Positions 27,701 through 35,367 of a stretch of 50,099 nt of DNA are shown here, piece after piece. Under the pieces are notes generated by a model. The model was not told where the DNA came from, made no database searches, and saw only the letters and a program-made list of their open reading frames with translations. The first letter of the stretch is position 1. Each line of letters opens with the position of its first letter. A program made the position numbers and the translations under genes. The stretch is from an uncultured Anaeroplasmataceae bacterium (GTDB taxonomy: Bacteria; Bacillota_I; Bacilli_A; Acholeplasmatales; Anaeroplasmataceae). Where the stretch lies: NCBI GenBank assembly GCA_910579215.1, contig CAJTTN010000011.1, positions 1 through 50,099 of the forward strand, given 5' to 3'.

Positions 27701-29204
27701 TGATGGGGATAAGGTTCCAGATATTGATTTAAATTTCTCAGGAGAATACCAAGCACAGGCCCATGAATATATTCGTACCGTTTTTGGTAAAGAAAATGCG
27801 TTCCGTGCTGGAACAGTTGGAACAATAGCTGATAAGAATGCTTATGGCTATGTTAAAGGATATTGTGAAAGAAAGAATTTAAATCTACGCTCCTGTGAAA
27901 TGGATCGATTGGCATCCTATTTGGTTGGAATTAAACGCTCTACAGGACAGCATCCAGGAGGAATCGTTGTTGTTCCTCATTATGTAGATATATATGATGT
28001 TACACCTGTGCAATATCCAGCAGATAATACGGATAGTAGCTGGAGAACTACCCATTATGATTACCATTCCTTTGAAAATAATTTATTAAAGCTTGATGTA
28101 CTAGGACACGATGATCCTACGCTAATAAAATATTTTATGGATTATGTTCATTTGCACCAAGAGGAATTTCCTTTCTCTGATCCTAGAGATATTCCGATTG
28201 ACGATAAAAACATTTATCGACTCTTTTCTGAAACTGAGATTATTGGTGTTAAGGAATCTGATATTGGGAGTAAGGTTGCCTCCTATGCTGTTCCCGAATT
28301 TGGAACAAACTTTGTTAGACAAATGCTCGTAGAAACATTACCAAAGACCTTTGCGCAGCTAGTAAAGATATCTGGACTTTCTCATGGTACTGACGTTTGG
28401 AATACGAATGCTCAGGATTTAGTTTCAGGCTCTACAGAGTTTGGTAAGGTAGAATTTAAGGACATAATTGGATGTCGTGACGATATTATGGTTGATCTTC
28501 TACATTTTGGATTAAAGCCATCCTCTGCATTCCAGATTATGGAATTTGTTCGTAAGGGTAAGGTTGGTAAGGATCCACAGACATGGAATAAATATAAGGC
28601 GGAAATGATAGAAAATCATGTTCCTGCTTGGTATATTTGGTCTTGTGAACGTATTAAATATATGTTTCCTAAGGCACATGCTACAGCTTATGTTCTTATG
28701 GCTTTGCGTATTGCTTGGTTTAAAGTGAATGCACCTGCCCTATTCTATAGTGCTTGGTTCTCAAAGCGAGCTAAGGGTCATGTAATTCAGGCCTATTTAG
28801 GAGGTAAGATGGCTATCAAAGCAACTATGGAGGAAATCATGAATAAGCCAGACCGTACGGCAACCGATGATGATAAGTATACAGCCTTGCAGGTTGCGTT
28901 AGAAATGACCTCAAGAGGTATTAAATTTCTTCCAGTGGATATACTAAAATCATCAGCTACTATATTTGAGGTGGAAGATGGGGCCTTACGTATTCCTTTT
29001 TCTGCCGTTGATTCCTTAGGAGAAAGTATTGCAGTGGATTTGGTTACTAAGCGTGAGGAAAAGCTATTTACCTCTAAAAAGGATGTTCAAAACAGAACAA
29101 GATTGAGCTTAAGCTTATTTGAACTATTTGATACAATGCATTCCTTTGGTAATTTACCAGAGGAGGATCCTGAGGAAGCTGTTGGTTTATTTGCGTTTGC
29201 TTAA
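24747..29204 (+). CDS. polC: DNA polymerase III alpha subunit, PolC type
   Basis: The 1485-residue replicative polymerase of low-GC Gram-positives carries its own proofreading exonuclease. In order it has an N-terminal domain, an OB fold (about 190-320), the first PHP half with ELHCHTKMSNLDGL (about 325), the DEDD exonuclease starting VVFDIETTGLS (about 414) with HNAMFDVG and HRATDDTRV, and the second PHP half. A zinc-binding Cys cluster follows (CKKCKFHTF and CPICGEPL), and then the polymerase core with PDIDLNFSGEYQ and FRAGTVGTIADKNAYGY. Length is close to that of B. subtilis PolC. The ATG at 24747 is chosen because GGAGGG precedes it; an in-frame TTG at 24735 lies before that site. Confidence 0.97.
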   Translation: MKLDEIIQNKNIISCEFSVEKIKYHKKTKRAELYVAIEEVLPFSKYQELYTCIKEVFDAIGVRFLLHLEYSRNLLAEEQNRQYLEQTLLALNEQSPRFQSVDAKDAIFNDKEIQFKIPKDALGLEDLLQPIEEQLTRFGLEFQVKLVRDEEQSVKAEIDAMQKEIEETLSQQKKEAEAVQKINEQMQKEKKYTKISKPTDISFIKDIPNSQNEISIYQNTNGPAIFVIDAYIFNIDIKSFAKSKSSLATMKVTDETDSIIVKKWLRTDTEKELYERDMVENSRLKITGKAEFDSFAKQVVLNASSVEYIGKKEVSIVNDDAPKKRVELHCHTKMSNLDGLTEASDYVKTAIEWGWSAMAFTDHNGLYSVPDIAHALEKHPDFKPIYGIELNYINDEKYFITLDQRDIELKDATYVVFDIETTGLSQTYDEIIEIAAHKVYQGGIVDTFEVFVNPGFSIPERIVEITHITDEMVADALSIKEVLPKFMDFCEGSILVAHNAMFDVGMIYKDIKKYQLSYPMLPVIDTLNLFRAGYGTEVKTFNLKSLSKYFKVKQEQHHRATDDTRVTALCFIQMLSDLFKRNIYNYQDINSLIDPQEHWRHLIPSHITILAKNPVGYKNMYKIVSDALTYHLHGNPKILKSVIDAHREGILLGSSCVNGEVFELALNRSVEELEEAIEYYDYIEVQPPTAYRQLYKDMPNGEERVCEIILKIIEASKRKNKPVVATSDCHYLRPNLKKYRDILIASPQVGGGQHPLANYKESPDMHLRTTEEMLKEFEFLHQDLAYEIVVENTNAIADEIEKFPAFKKDMFAPRDDEFKDNFLKVPSITEEVKRIVKENMINLYGENPHLIVKRRIDRELNSIISNGYASVYYMSHLMVVKSLGDGYLVGSRGSVGSSLVATMMQITEINPLSPHYRCKKCKFHTFKMRDDEVDEFGLTEVEKDFQAALRSVDSGYDLPDAVCPICGEPLTKDGHDIPFETFLGFDGDKVPDIDLNFSGEYQAQAHEYIRTVFGKENAFRAGTVGTIADKNAYGYVKGYCERKNLNLRSCEMDRLASYLVGIKRSTGQHPGGIVVVPHYVDIYDVTPVQYPADNTDSSWRTTHYDYHSFENNLLKLDVLGHDDPTLIKYFMDYVHLHQEEFPFSDPRDIPIDDKNIYRLFSETEIIGVKESDIGSKVASYAVPEFGTNFVRQMLVETLPKTFAQLVKISGLSHGTDVWNTNAQDLVSGSTEFGKVEFKDIIGCRDDIMVDLLHFGLKPSSAFQIMEFVRKGKVGKDPQTWNKYKAEMIENHVPAWYIWSCERIKYMFPKAHATAYVLMALRIAWFKVNAPALFYSAWFSKRAKGHVIQAYLGGKMAIKATMEEIMNKPDRTATDDDKYTALQVALEMTSRGIKFLPVDILKSSATIFEVEDGALRIPFSAVDSLGESIAVDLVTKREEKLFTSKKDVQNRTRLSLSLFELFDTMHSFGNLPEEDPEEAVGLFAFA

Positions 29205-29240
29205 AAGTTATGGGAGATTGTGTGAAATTATAGACGTATA

Positions 29241-29269
29241 TTGTACTAAATATAAGTCTGTGCTATAAT
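29241..29269 (+). promoter_or_regulatory. Promoter of the Bax-inhibitor-1 family gene
   Basis: TTGTAC (29241-29246), a 17-base spacer and TGCTATAAT (TATAAT 29264-29269) form an extended -10 promoter. The -35 is weak (only TTG matches). Confidence 0.6.
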
Positions 29270-29302
29270 GTATATACATTTAATATCAAGGAGGAAATGA
29301 TT

Positions 29303-30043
29303 TTGAGACAAAGTCCATTATTTTCAAATATTCAGACAGGTGAAGCTGTATATGATGATGTAGATCGTGCCACCTATAAGGGGATTACAGTTAAAACCTG
29401 TATATTATTATTGGTATCGGTAATAATTGCTGCGTTTATAGCATTTGCCTTACCAACGATTCTTACAAATAATCCTACTACCTTTTATGTAACTTTAGGT
29501 ATTTCTAGTATTGTTGGATTTATAGCAGTTATGGTGGGAAGATTATCTGAACGCAGAGCAAAATATGCATCTATGATTTATGCAGTTTGTGAAGGCTTAT
29601 TCTTAGGTAGCTTATCTGCCATTGTAGAATCCTACGTACCTGGTGTTGTAGCAACAGCTGTATTCTCTACTATTGTACTATTTACAGTAATGCTAACCTT
29701 ATTTGCTACAGGTATAATGCGAGTAGGTAGTAAGTTTAGATCAATTTGCTTTGGCTTAACCTTAGGTGCTTTAGCGATTATTCCTTTAATGTTTATATTT
29801 AGTATGGTTATTCCTGATTATGGAACCTATTTAAATGTTATGATAGGAGTAGAGGTATTTCTAGTATTTTATGGAGTTATAACTTTAGCCTTTAATTTTG
29901 CTGAGGCTAATGCAGTTGTATCTATGGGTGCTAGTAAGGATGCTGAGTGGTCTGTTGCTTTAGGCTTATTGGTAAGTATCGTATATATTTATGTTGAGGT
30001 TTTAAGATTAATAGCTTTAATAGCTGCAAAAAGTGATAATTAA
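29303..30043 (+). CDS. Bax inhibitor-1 / YccA family membrane protein
   Basis: The 247-residue protein has seven hydrophobic helices and the family pattern: RATYKGITVKT before helix 1, ASMIYAVCEGLFLGSLSA, then TLAFNFAEANAVVSMGASKD and WSVALGLLVSIVYIYVEVLRL at the end. The C-terminal acidic and aromatic helix matches BI-1 proteins, which in bacteria such as BsYetJ are pH-sensitive calcium leak channels. The TTG start at 29303 is preferred over ATG 29297, because AAGGAGG is only two bases from the ATG but eight from the TTG. Confidence 0.88.
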   Translation: MRQSPLFSNIQTGEAVYDDVDRATYKGITVKTCILLLVSVIIAAFIAFALPTILTNNPTTFYVTLGISSIVGFIAVMVGRLSERRAKYASMIYAVCEGLFLGSLSAIVESYVPGVVATAVFSTIVLFTVMLTLFATGIMRVGSKFRSICFGLTLGALAIIPLMFIFSMVIPDYGTYLNVMIGVEVFLVFYGVITLAFNFAEANAVVSMGASKDAEWSVALGLLVSIVYIYVEVLRLIALIAAKSDN

Positions 30044-30050
30044 AAGTTAG

Positions 30051-30077
30051 AAAAAGGATTTTAATAATCCTTTTTTT
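30051..30077 (+). terminator. Terminator after the BI-1 gene
   Basis: A 10-bp stem AAAAAGGATT/AATCCTTTTT with loop TTAAT runs into further T residues. The next gene begins 14 bases later. Confidence 0.8.
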
Positions 30078-30091
30078 GTGGGGTGAGATAA

Positions 30092-30949
30092 ATGAAAGAA
30101 ATAAAAAATGAACGTTTTGGCGAGGAACGGGCACTATATGGAATAAAGGATGCGGTTATTGTTGACTGTAGCTTTGCAGGAGAAGAAGATGGAGAGTCAG
30201 CTTTAAAAGAAGCAAGCCACTTTGAACTTAGAAATTGTTTTATGGATTTAAGGTATCCCTTATGGCATGATACTTTTGTAGTTCTAGACAAGGTCATAAT
30301 GACAGATAAATGTAGGGCAGCCTTATGGTATACCTCTCATGTGGAAATTAAGAATTCAGAACTCTTAGGGATTAAGGCAGTAAGAGAGTGTAACGATATT
30401 GAACTTGTGGATACAAAAATAGTTTCACCTGAATTTGGATGGCGTAGCAATAATATTTATGGTAAAAATATAGATGTAGAAGGGGAATATCTCTTTTTTG
30501 AGGCTAAAAGGCTTAACTTAAAGAAGATGGAATTTAAAGGAAAATATTCTTTTCAATATGTAGAGGACATGCTTATAGAAGGAAGTAATTTAGATACTAA
30601 GGATGCCTTTTGGCATTCTAAAAATGTTACAGTAAAAGACTCTGTTCTAAAAGGAGAATATTTAGCTTGGTATTCTGAGAATTTAACCTTGATTAATTGT
30701 AAAATTATAGGTACTCAGCCTTTGTGCTACTGCAAGAATTTAAAGCTATTAGATTGTGAAATGATAGATACAGATTTAGCTTTTGAATATTCGGATGTAG
30801 AAGCTTCAATCAAGGGATCAATTGTTTCTGTTAAGAATCCTAAATCAGGAACAATAATGGCAGATGATATAAAAGAAATTATCCTTACTGAGGATAAAAA
30901 ATATCCTTCTCTAGCAAATATTAAAATTAGAGAAAAGGTACACTCTTAA
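30092..30949 (+). CDS. DUF3737 family beta-helix protein
   Basis: The 285-residue cytosolic protein is made of short repeats of about 20 residues that alternate hydrophobic and polar residues, such as LVDTKIVSPEF, LKKMEFKGKY, VKDSVLKGEY and LLDCEMIDTD. This is the pattern of a right-handed beta-helix. Blocks such as FMDLRYPLWHDTF and DAFWHSKNVTVKDS match DUF3737, a family of unknown function. GGGGTGAG lies upstream of the ATG. It is followed by a terminator that begins inside its last codons. Confidence 0.8.
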   Translation: MKEIKNERFGEERALYGIKDAVIVDCSFAGEEDGESALKEASHFELRNCFMDLRYPLWHDTFVVLDKVIMTDKCRAALWYTSHVEIKNSELLGIKAVRECNDIELVDTKIVSPEFGWRSNNIYGKNIDVEGEYLFFEAKRLNLKKMEFKGKYSFQYVEDMLIEGSNLDTKDAFWHSKNVTVKDSVLKGEYLAWYSENLTLINCKIIGTQPLCYCKNLKLLDCEMIDTDLAFEYSDVEASIKGSIVSVKNPKSGTIMADDIKEIILTEDKKYPSLANIKIREKVHS

Positions 30950-30971
30950 GCAAAAAACTTAAGAGTTTTTT
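30942..30971 (+). terminator. Terminator after the DUF3737 gene
   Basis: A perfect 9-bp stem ACTCTTAAG/CTTAAGAGT with a CAAAAAA loop ends in six T and includes the stop codon. Confidence 0.88.
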
Positions 30972-31032
30972 CTTTAGTTTGCCTATTCACATCTTTTATG
31001 AAATCATATATTATAGGTGAGGAGGTAAAAAG

Positions 31033-31203
31033 ATGAATTTCACAGGCACTAATTTTAATTCCTGTGGTTGTGGTGGAAATGAGCCTACTGGATGTCCAAC
31101 ATGCGCTCCTACATATCAACAATGTAATCAGGTAGTTCAAACCTGTAATGTTGAAGATGTACCTCATTACACAAACTATCATACACATGTAGTAAATAAC
31201 TAA
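31033..31203 (+). CDS. CotD-like Cys/His-rich mini-protein
   Basis: This 56-residue gene has a very strong ribosome binding site (GAGGAGGTAAAAAG then ATG). The N-terminal half is Cys- and Gly-rich (SCGCGG, GCPTCAPTYQQC). The C-terminal half reads VVQTCNVEDVPHYTNYHTHV, which resembles the Val-Pro-His-x-T-x-x-H-x-H tail of CotD-type inner spore coat proteins. The resemblance is by pattern only. Upstream, CATATATTA at 31005-31013 fits the CATAnnnTA -10 pattern of sporulation sigma factors K and E, but a matching -35 is not at the right distance. It may be a spore coat protein. It is isolated between the DUF3737 terminator and the accessory island. Confidence 0.6.
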   Translation: MNFTGTNFNSCGCGGNEPTGCPTCAPTYQQCNQVVQTCNVEDVPHYTNYHTHVVNN

Positions 31204-31539
31204 AACTACATAAACTGCTGAAAGGAATGTAAAACACTTGCTTTTAATGATTTAAGTCATTCACTAAAAAAACAATTAGAATCATTAAATAAAAGTAATG
31301 GAAAAAGTTAGAATAATATAATTATTTTTTAAATAGAAAATCAAATAAACGGGTTAAAATGAGAAAATAAACCGACTATTTGAAAATGGTGATTCAAATG
31401 AAACGACCCGTATTTTATTTTAGTAGAATTTCAACTAACCAAAGAAAAACAAAGGATAAAATTTTTGCTTAGTAGAAAGAATCAAAAGTGATTTTTATAT
31501 CTATACGAAGCAAATCGACATACAATCAATTCACAAATG

Positions 31540-31572
31540 AGAAAAAATCTCATACAACTGTTGATTTTTTCT
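31540..31572 (+). terminator. Hairpin upstream of the RloA-like gene
   Basis: A 10-bp stem AGAAAAAATC/GATTTTTTCT with a 13-base loop is followed by TTTTT. It looks like a weak terminator or insulating hairpin, and its right arm overlaps the -35 box of the next promoter. Confidence 0.5.
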
Positions 31573-31589
31573 TTTTATTGGCATATAAT
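31561..31589 (+). promoter_or_regulatory. Promoter of the RloA/RloB pair
   Basis: TTGATT (31561-31566), a 17-base spacer and TATAAT (31584-31589) lie 26 bases before the start at 31615. Confidence 0.65.
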
Positions 31590-31614
31590 ATAAATGAAAG
31601 GTAAAGGTGATATT

Positions 31615-32883
31615 ATGTTGTTACAATTTAATTTTAAAAATTATAAATCATTTAGAGATGATACAACTCTAGATATGACTGCAACAAAAATAAGTGAATA
31701 TGATAAACACATAATTAAAGCAGGTGGAGAACAAGTGTTACCTATTGCTGCGATATTTGGCGCCAATGCTTCTGGAAAATCTAATGTGATAGAAGCATTT
31801 AGATATATGTATGAATATGTTAGAGATTCTTTAAATTATGGTGGAGATACATCTAAAAAAGAAAAAGATGGCTTTGTTAGACCAACTCCATTTCTTTTTG
31901 ACAATCATACAAAAGAAGCTGAATCTGTTTTTGAAGTTTATTTCATTAATTCGTTAGATTCTAAAGAGAAAACTTATAATTACGGGTTTTCTATTGATGC
32001 AGGTGGAGTTGTAGAAGAGTGGTTGAATGTGAAATCAAAAACCGCTAAAGAAGCATCTAGAATATTTTATAGAAATAGAAAAACAGATGAGTTAGATTTA
32101 ACGGGTTTTACAAATAAAGTTAAAGATAATCTAATAATTGCTTTAGAAAAAGAAACACTTTTAGTTTCTCTAGGTGCAAAGCTTAAGGTTGAAAAATTGA
32201 AATTTGTTAGAGATTGGTTTATGAATAATGAGTTTGCTAATTTTGGTCAACCTGTTGAAAATTTCTTTTTGTCACAGTTAATTCCTGAAGATTTTGCATC
32301 AGATGAAACTGTTAGAAAAAAAGTTTTAAAATATTTATCTTCTTTTGATGAGTCTATTATTGATTTCAAAGTTGAAACTATAAAAGGAGAGAAAGAAGAA
32401 GATAATCAATTTAAAATATTTGCTGTTCACCAAATGGTAGATGTTAATGATTTTGTTTCTATTCCTCTTCAACAGGAGTCAGCAGGTACTTTAAAAATGT
32501 TTGCACTTTATCCTTGGGTTGATGAGGTGTTGTCTTCAGGCGGAATATTAGTAGTAGATGAGCTAAATGCAAAACTTCATCCACTACTTGTTAGAGTATT
32601 TATTCAAACATTCTTGAATAAAGAATTAAATCCAAATAAAGCTCAATTGATTTTCACTACACATGAATCATGGCTGTTAAATGCAAATTTATTGAGGCGA
32701 GATGAAATATGGTTTACTGAAAAGCAACAAAATGGAATTTCTCAACTATATTCTTTAGCTGACTTTGTGGATGAAGATGGCGTGAAGATTAGAAAAGATG
32801 AGAATTATGAAAAAAACTACTTGTTAGGTAAATATGGTGCTATTCCAACATTAAAATATTTTGATTTATTTAGGGAGGAGTAG
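31615..32883 (+). CDS. RloA/AbiLi-like AAA-15 ATPase of a two-gene defence system
   Basis: The 422-residue ATPase starts with a structural-maintenance-like N-terminus (MLLQFNFKNYKSFRDD). The Walker A is FGANASGKSN (about 48-57), the signature-like EQ/QESAGTLKM comes late, Walker B is GGILVVDELNAKLHP, and the switch His is in FTTHESWLL. This is the AAA-15/AAA-21 layout of RloA and AbiLi proteins. The partner 3 bases downstream is RloB-like, as expected. In such pairs the ATPase is thought to sense phage and control the nuclease-like partner. The start at 31615 is chosen because AAAGGTGAT lies before it; an in-frame ATG at 31594 is upstream. Confidence 0.8.
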   Translation: MLLQFNFKNYKSFRDDTTLDMTATKISEYDKHIIKAGGEQVLPIAAIFGANASGKSNVIEAFRYMYEYVRDSLNYGGDTSKKEKDGFVRPTPFLFDNHTKEAESVFEVYFINSLDSKEKTYNYGFSIDAGGVVEEWLNVKSKTAKEASRIFYRNRKTDELDLTGFTNKVKDNLIIALEKETLLVSLGAKLKVEKLKFVRDWFMNNEFANFGQPVENFFLSQLIPEDFASDETVRKKVLKYLSSFDESIIDFKVETIKGEKEEDNQFKIFAVHQMVDVNDFVSIPLQQESAGTLKMFALYPWVDEVLSSGGILVVDELNAKLHPLLVRVFIQTFLNKELNPNKAQLIFTTHESWLLNANLLRRDEIWFTEKQQNGISQLYSLADFVDEDGVKIRKDENYEKNYLLGKYGAIPTLKYFDLFREE

Positions 32884-32886
32884 TTT

Positions 32887-33528
32887 ATGAGTAAAGGGAG
32901 TAGAAACGGTCAAAGACACTCTAGAAGTGAAAGAACAAACAGGAGAAAACCTGAACTAGGTTATTATTTAATTGTTACTGATACAGAAGGTACAGAAAGA
33001 GTATACTTTAATGGTTTAAGAGATTCTATTAAACCTCAGATAGGGGACAAGCTTATTATTAAGGTTGTTGAAACAAAAAATAAAAATCTCATTAAAGAAG
33101 CAAAAAATTTCTTATCTGAATTACCTCAATATGCAGAGCCTTGGATTGTATTTGATAGAGACAAAGTTGAAAATTTTGATAGCATTATCGAAAATGCTAT
33201 GAATTCCAATATTGGTGTTGCATGGTCAAATCCTTGTATTGAAATTTGGTTTCAGGCATACTTTGGAAAAATGCCTAATTATCAAAATTCTACAATTTGT
33301 TGCAGAGAGTTTGCTAAAGAATTTCAAAAGTTATTCGATCAAGAGTATGATAAAGCAGATGGAAGGCTATATCTTAAACTCTCATCTAAAGGTAATGAAG
33401 AAGAGGCAATTCAGATTGCTGAAAGCAAAATAAAAGAGCACTTTGATAATGGTAAATATAAACCATCTGAAATGGTTCCTGCAACTACAATTTATCAGTT
33501 GGTAGATGAGATTAAAAACAAGGTATAG
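32887..33528 (+). CDS. RloB/AbiLii-like TOPRIM-type effector
   Basis: The 213-residue protein matches RloB in layout. A basic N-terminus is followed by LIVTDTEGTERVYFNGL, with the acidic pair at the end of the first strand. Then come WIVFDRDKV with the DxD-type second site, and ACSNPCIEIW-like SNPCIEIWFQAYFG. These acidic positions resemble a TOPRIM metal site. A strong GGGAGGAG ribosome binding site precedes it, 3 bases after the ATPase gene. The pair is known as RloAB or AbiL and is an abortive-infection type defence. The nuclease activity here is inferred. Confidence 0.8.
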   Translation: MSKGSRNGQRHSRSERTNRRKPELGYYLIVTDTEGTERVYFNGLRDSIKPQIGDKLIIKVVETKNKNLIKEAKNFLSELPQYAEPWIVFDRDKVENFDSIIENAMNSNIGVAWSNPCIEIWFQAYFGKMPNYQNSTICCREFAKEFQKLFDQEYDKADGRLYLKLSSKGNEEEAIQIAESKIKEHFDNGKYKPSEMVPATTIYQLVDEIKNKV

Positions 33529-33537
33529 AGGTATTGC

Positions 33538-34092
33538 ATGATGTTAAAAATTAGTTTATTATTTCAATCTATTTTGCCTCTTAATGCAATCGTATTTGGA
33601 TTGAATACGTACAGTTTAATAAGTTACTTTGATAGTTTAATTGTAATTAATAGATATAGTTTAATATGCTTTCTAACCATACAGTTAATCATAATTATTT
33701 TAACTATTATTTCTTTTTTTCAAACTAAAAATTTTATAAAACATGGCGAGGAATTGCCAGTTACAATAGAAAAAATAGAAAAAAATAATGAAATTGGATT
33801 AGAATTTTTTATGACTTATATTGTACCATTAATTATGTCAGACCTCACTAATATTGGGAAAATATTTGTATTCCTTGCTATTTTCGTTATTATGATTATT
33901 TTAATATATAAAACGGATTTACATTTTGTCAATCCAATATTAATTGTCCTTGGATATAATTTATGCAATATTGAAACAATAAATGGAATTAAATATAAGT
34001 GTATGATTAGAGATAAAATAAAAACGGGAGATAAAGTTAGCTTTAAAAAAATGTCAGAGAATTTAATTTATGGAAGGAAGTTTAAAAAATGA
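33538..34092 (+). CDS. kwaA: KwaA-like membrane protein (candidate Kiwa)
   Basis: The 184-residue protein has four or five membrane helices (about 9-29, 41-62, 88-105, 107-127, and possibly 130-148). The block LEFFMTYIVPLI and NPILIVLGYNL are the kind of features seen in KwaA, the inner-membrane sensor of the Kiwa anti-phage system. GAGGT precedes the start, with a second ATG directly behind. It overlaps the next gene by 4 bases, and that gene looks like KwaB. The name rests on size, topology and partner, so it is moderately certain. Confidence 0.6.
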   Translation: MMLKISLLFQSILPLNAIVFGLNTYSLISYFDSLIVINRYSLICFLTIQLIIIILTIISFFQTKNFIKHGEELPVTIEKIEKNNEIGLEFFMTYIVPLIMSDLTNIGKIFVFLAIFVIMIILIYKTDLHFVNPILIVLGYNLCNIETINGIKYKCMIRDKIKTGDKVSFKKMSENLIYGRKFKK

Positions 34093-34970
34093 AAAATGAA
34101 ATTAAAGAAATCTTTGAAAATGGCGGAATAAAAATTTATATTATTGTAAAATGTGAAAATGAAAGAAAACTAAAATTATTAAATGCCCATCGAGATGTTA
34201 ATGAAAAAATAAAAAGATTGTTAATTTCTCCAATGGAATCTTTTTTGTTGAAGTTGGAAGAATGTAAAGATATTAAAGATGCTTATGACAATACTAATTC
34301 AATTTATTATTTACCTGCTAGCACATTTGATCCATTTTCTTTTTTTACTGAAACAACAGAATGTTTTGACAAGAATGATGTTGCGGATGGATTTGCTATT
34401 TTGGTTGGCCACGATGATAAAAAGCTGTGGATTTATCAAAACATATATCAAACTGCAATAATCAAAACTAAAAATAAAGTTTCTATTACCTACGATAACG
34501 AGTTATATACTGCTATTAAACATGATTTGATTTCATTTGAAAAAAGAATTGATGCAATTAAAATTGGCGATACATACTATATAGATAATTATAAAATAAT
34601 TGAGAAAAAATTTAATTATAAAGAATTAATTAGAAATATTTCTGAAGAGGTTATTAATACAATTAAAGATTTGAATATAGTTGGTGATATTGTAAAAATT
34701 CAAGAAGTTGCAGGAGAAGATAAAATAACTTTTGCTAAAAAACTAATGAGAGCTAAAGGGTCTCCTATTTTTAAATTAAAAAAGGAAGAGTTACTAGAAA
34801 ATGCAAAGAATTCTACATCTTGTTGCAAATTGGTCAAGGATGGTGAATTTATTATTGATTCAAAAGAAAAAGCAAAAAAATTTATTGGAATGCTTAATGA
34901 TCAAATTTTAAAAAGTGAGTTAACAGGCGAAGTGTATGATGCTCAAGTCAAAGTAAAAATATCAGATTAA
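34089..34970 (+). CDS. kwaB: KwaB-like DUF4868 protein (candidate Kiwa)
   Basis: The 293-residue soluble protein has a C-terminal part in the DUF4868 pattern: FEKRIDAIKIGDTYYIDN, the SPIFKLKKEELL motif after a basic helix (KLMRAKGSPIF), and then KKFIGMLNDQILKSELTGEVYDA. DUF4868 is the KwaB family, which partners the membrane protein KwaA and is reported to act on DNA in response to phage. The N-terminal half has acidic clusters but no recognised motif. It starts inside the membrane protein gene (ATGA overlap) and has GGAAGG upstream. Confidence 0.65.
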   Translation: MKNEIKEIFENGGIKIYIIVKCENERKLKLLNAHRDVNEKIKRLLISPMESFLLKLEECKDIKDAYDNTNSIYYLPASTFDPFSFFTETTECFDKNDVADGFAILVGHDDKKLWIYQNIYQTAIIKTKNKVSITYDNELYTAIKHDLISFEKRIDAIKIGDTYYIDNYKIIEKKFNYKELIRNISEEVINTIKDLNIVGDIVKIQEVAGEDKITFAKKLMRAKGSPIFKLKKEELLENAKNSTSCCKLVKDGEFIIDSKEKAKKFIGMLNDQILKSELTGEVYDAQVKVKISD

Positions 34971-35212
34971 TAAAACATAATTTAAGCGCATTAATTTTAT
35001 AATAACTTTTATATCTAACTCATTTCAATGTATTGAAGAATTCACCTATATTAATTTATAAAAAACTACATTACTGATGATTAGACATTTGTACTTTATG
35101 TACTTTGAGACTCTCCCCCTCGGTTTTTCATTTTAAGATAGAATTTGAAAACATCAATTTTTTATGCTTTTTAGTATAATTTGATTAATATATATAACCA
35201 ATGCATAGAAAG

Positions 35213-35245
35213 GCAACGTCTTTATAGGTAGACATTGCTTTTTTT
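35213..35245 (+). terminator. Hairpin with T-run, possible end of a short RNA
   Basis: The stem GCAA/TTGC continued by GTCT/AGAC (one mismatch) is followed by seven T. It is over 240 bases from the preceding gene, so it more likely ends a short transcript than the kwaB message. Confidence 0.65.
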
Positions 35246-35278
35246 ATGATATGTAGTACTCGAAAAATGTTTTATAAT

Positions 35279-35307
35279 TTGAGAATTTTATCAAAGTATG
35301 GTATAAT
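35279..35307 (+). promoter_or_regulatory. Promoter of the HNH-methyltransferase-helicase cassette
   Basis: TTGAGA (35279-35284), a 17-base spacer and TGGTATAAT (TATAAT 35302-35307) form a strong sigma-A promoter with extended -10. It marks this as a separate module. Confidence 0.78.
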
Positions 35308-35367
35308 TTTTAATAGAATTGTAGATTTCTATCATTTTTAAGAAATTTATAAAAGAGGGTGTTTTTA

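Larger units (their letters stand above)
31204..31614 (+). other. Gene-poor boundary region before the island, possible recombinase remnant
   Basis: This stretch of about 410 bases has no full gene. From 31398 a 24-residue frame reads MKRPVFYFSRISTNQRK before a TAG at 31470. Out of frame beyond it lies KVIFISIRSKSTYNQF. Both resemble the N-terminal YxRxS catalytic strand and the following IFxDKxSG region of serine recombinases. The match is short. The region also holds the hairpin at 31540-31572 and the promoter of the next gene. Confidence 0.35.
34971..35367 (+). other. Intergenic region with a possible short RNA
   Basis: There is no credible gene in these 397 bases. TATAAT at 35175-35180 is followed about 33 bases later by a terminator-like hairpin at 35213-35245, which would give a transcript of about 55-60 bases. 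The promoter of the HNH gene lies at its right end. The rest is AT-rich and without recognised content. Confidence 0.35.

Noticed and set aside
35090..35160. Antisense frame reading KPRGRVSKYIKYK in the intergenic region
   Set aside because: It is short, has no start with a ribosome binding site and matches no family I know.
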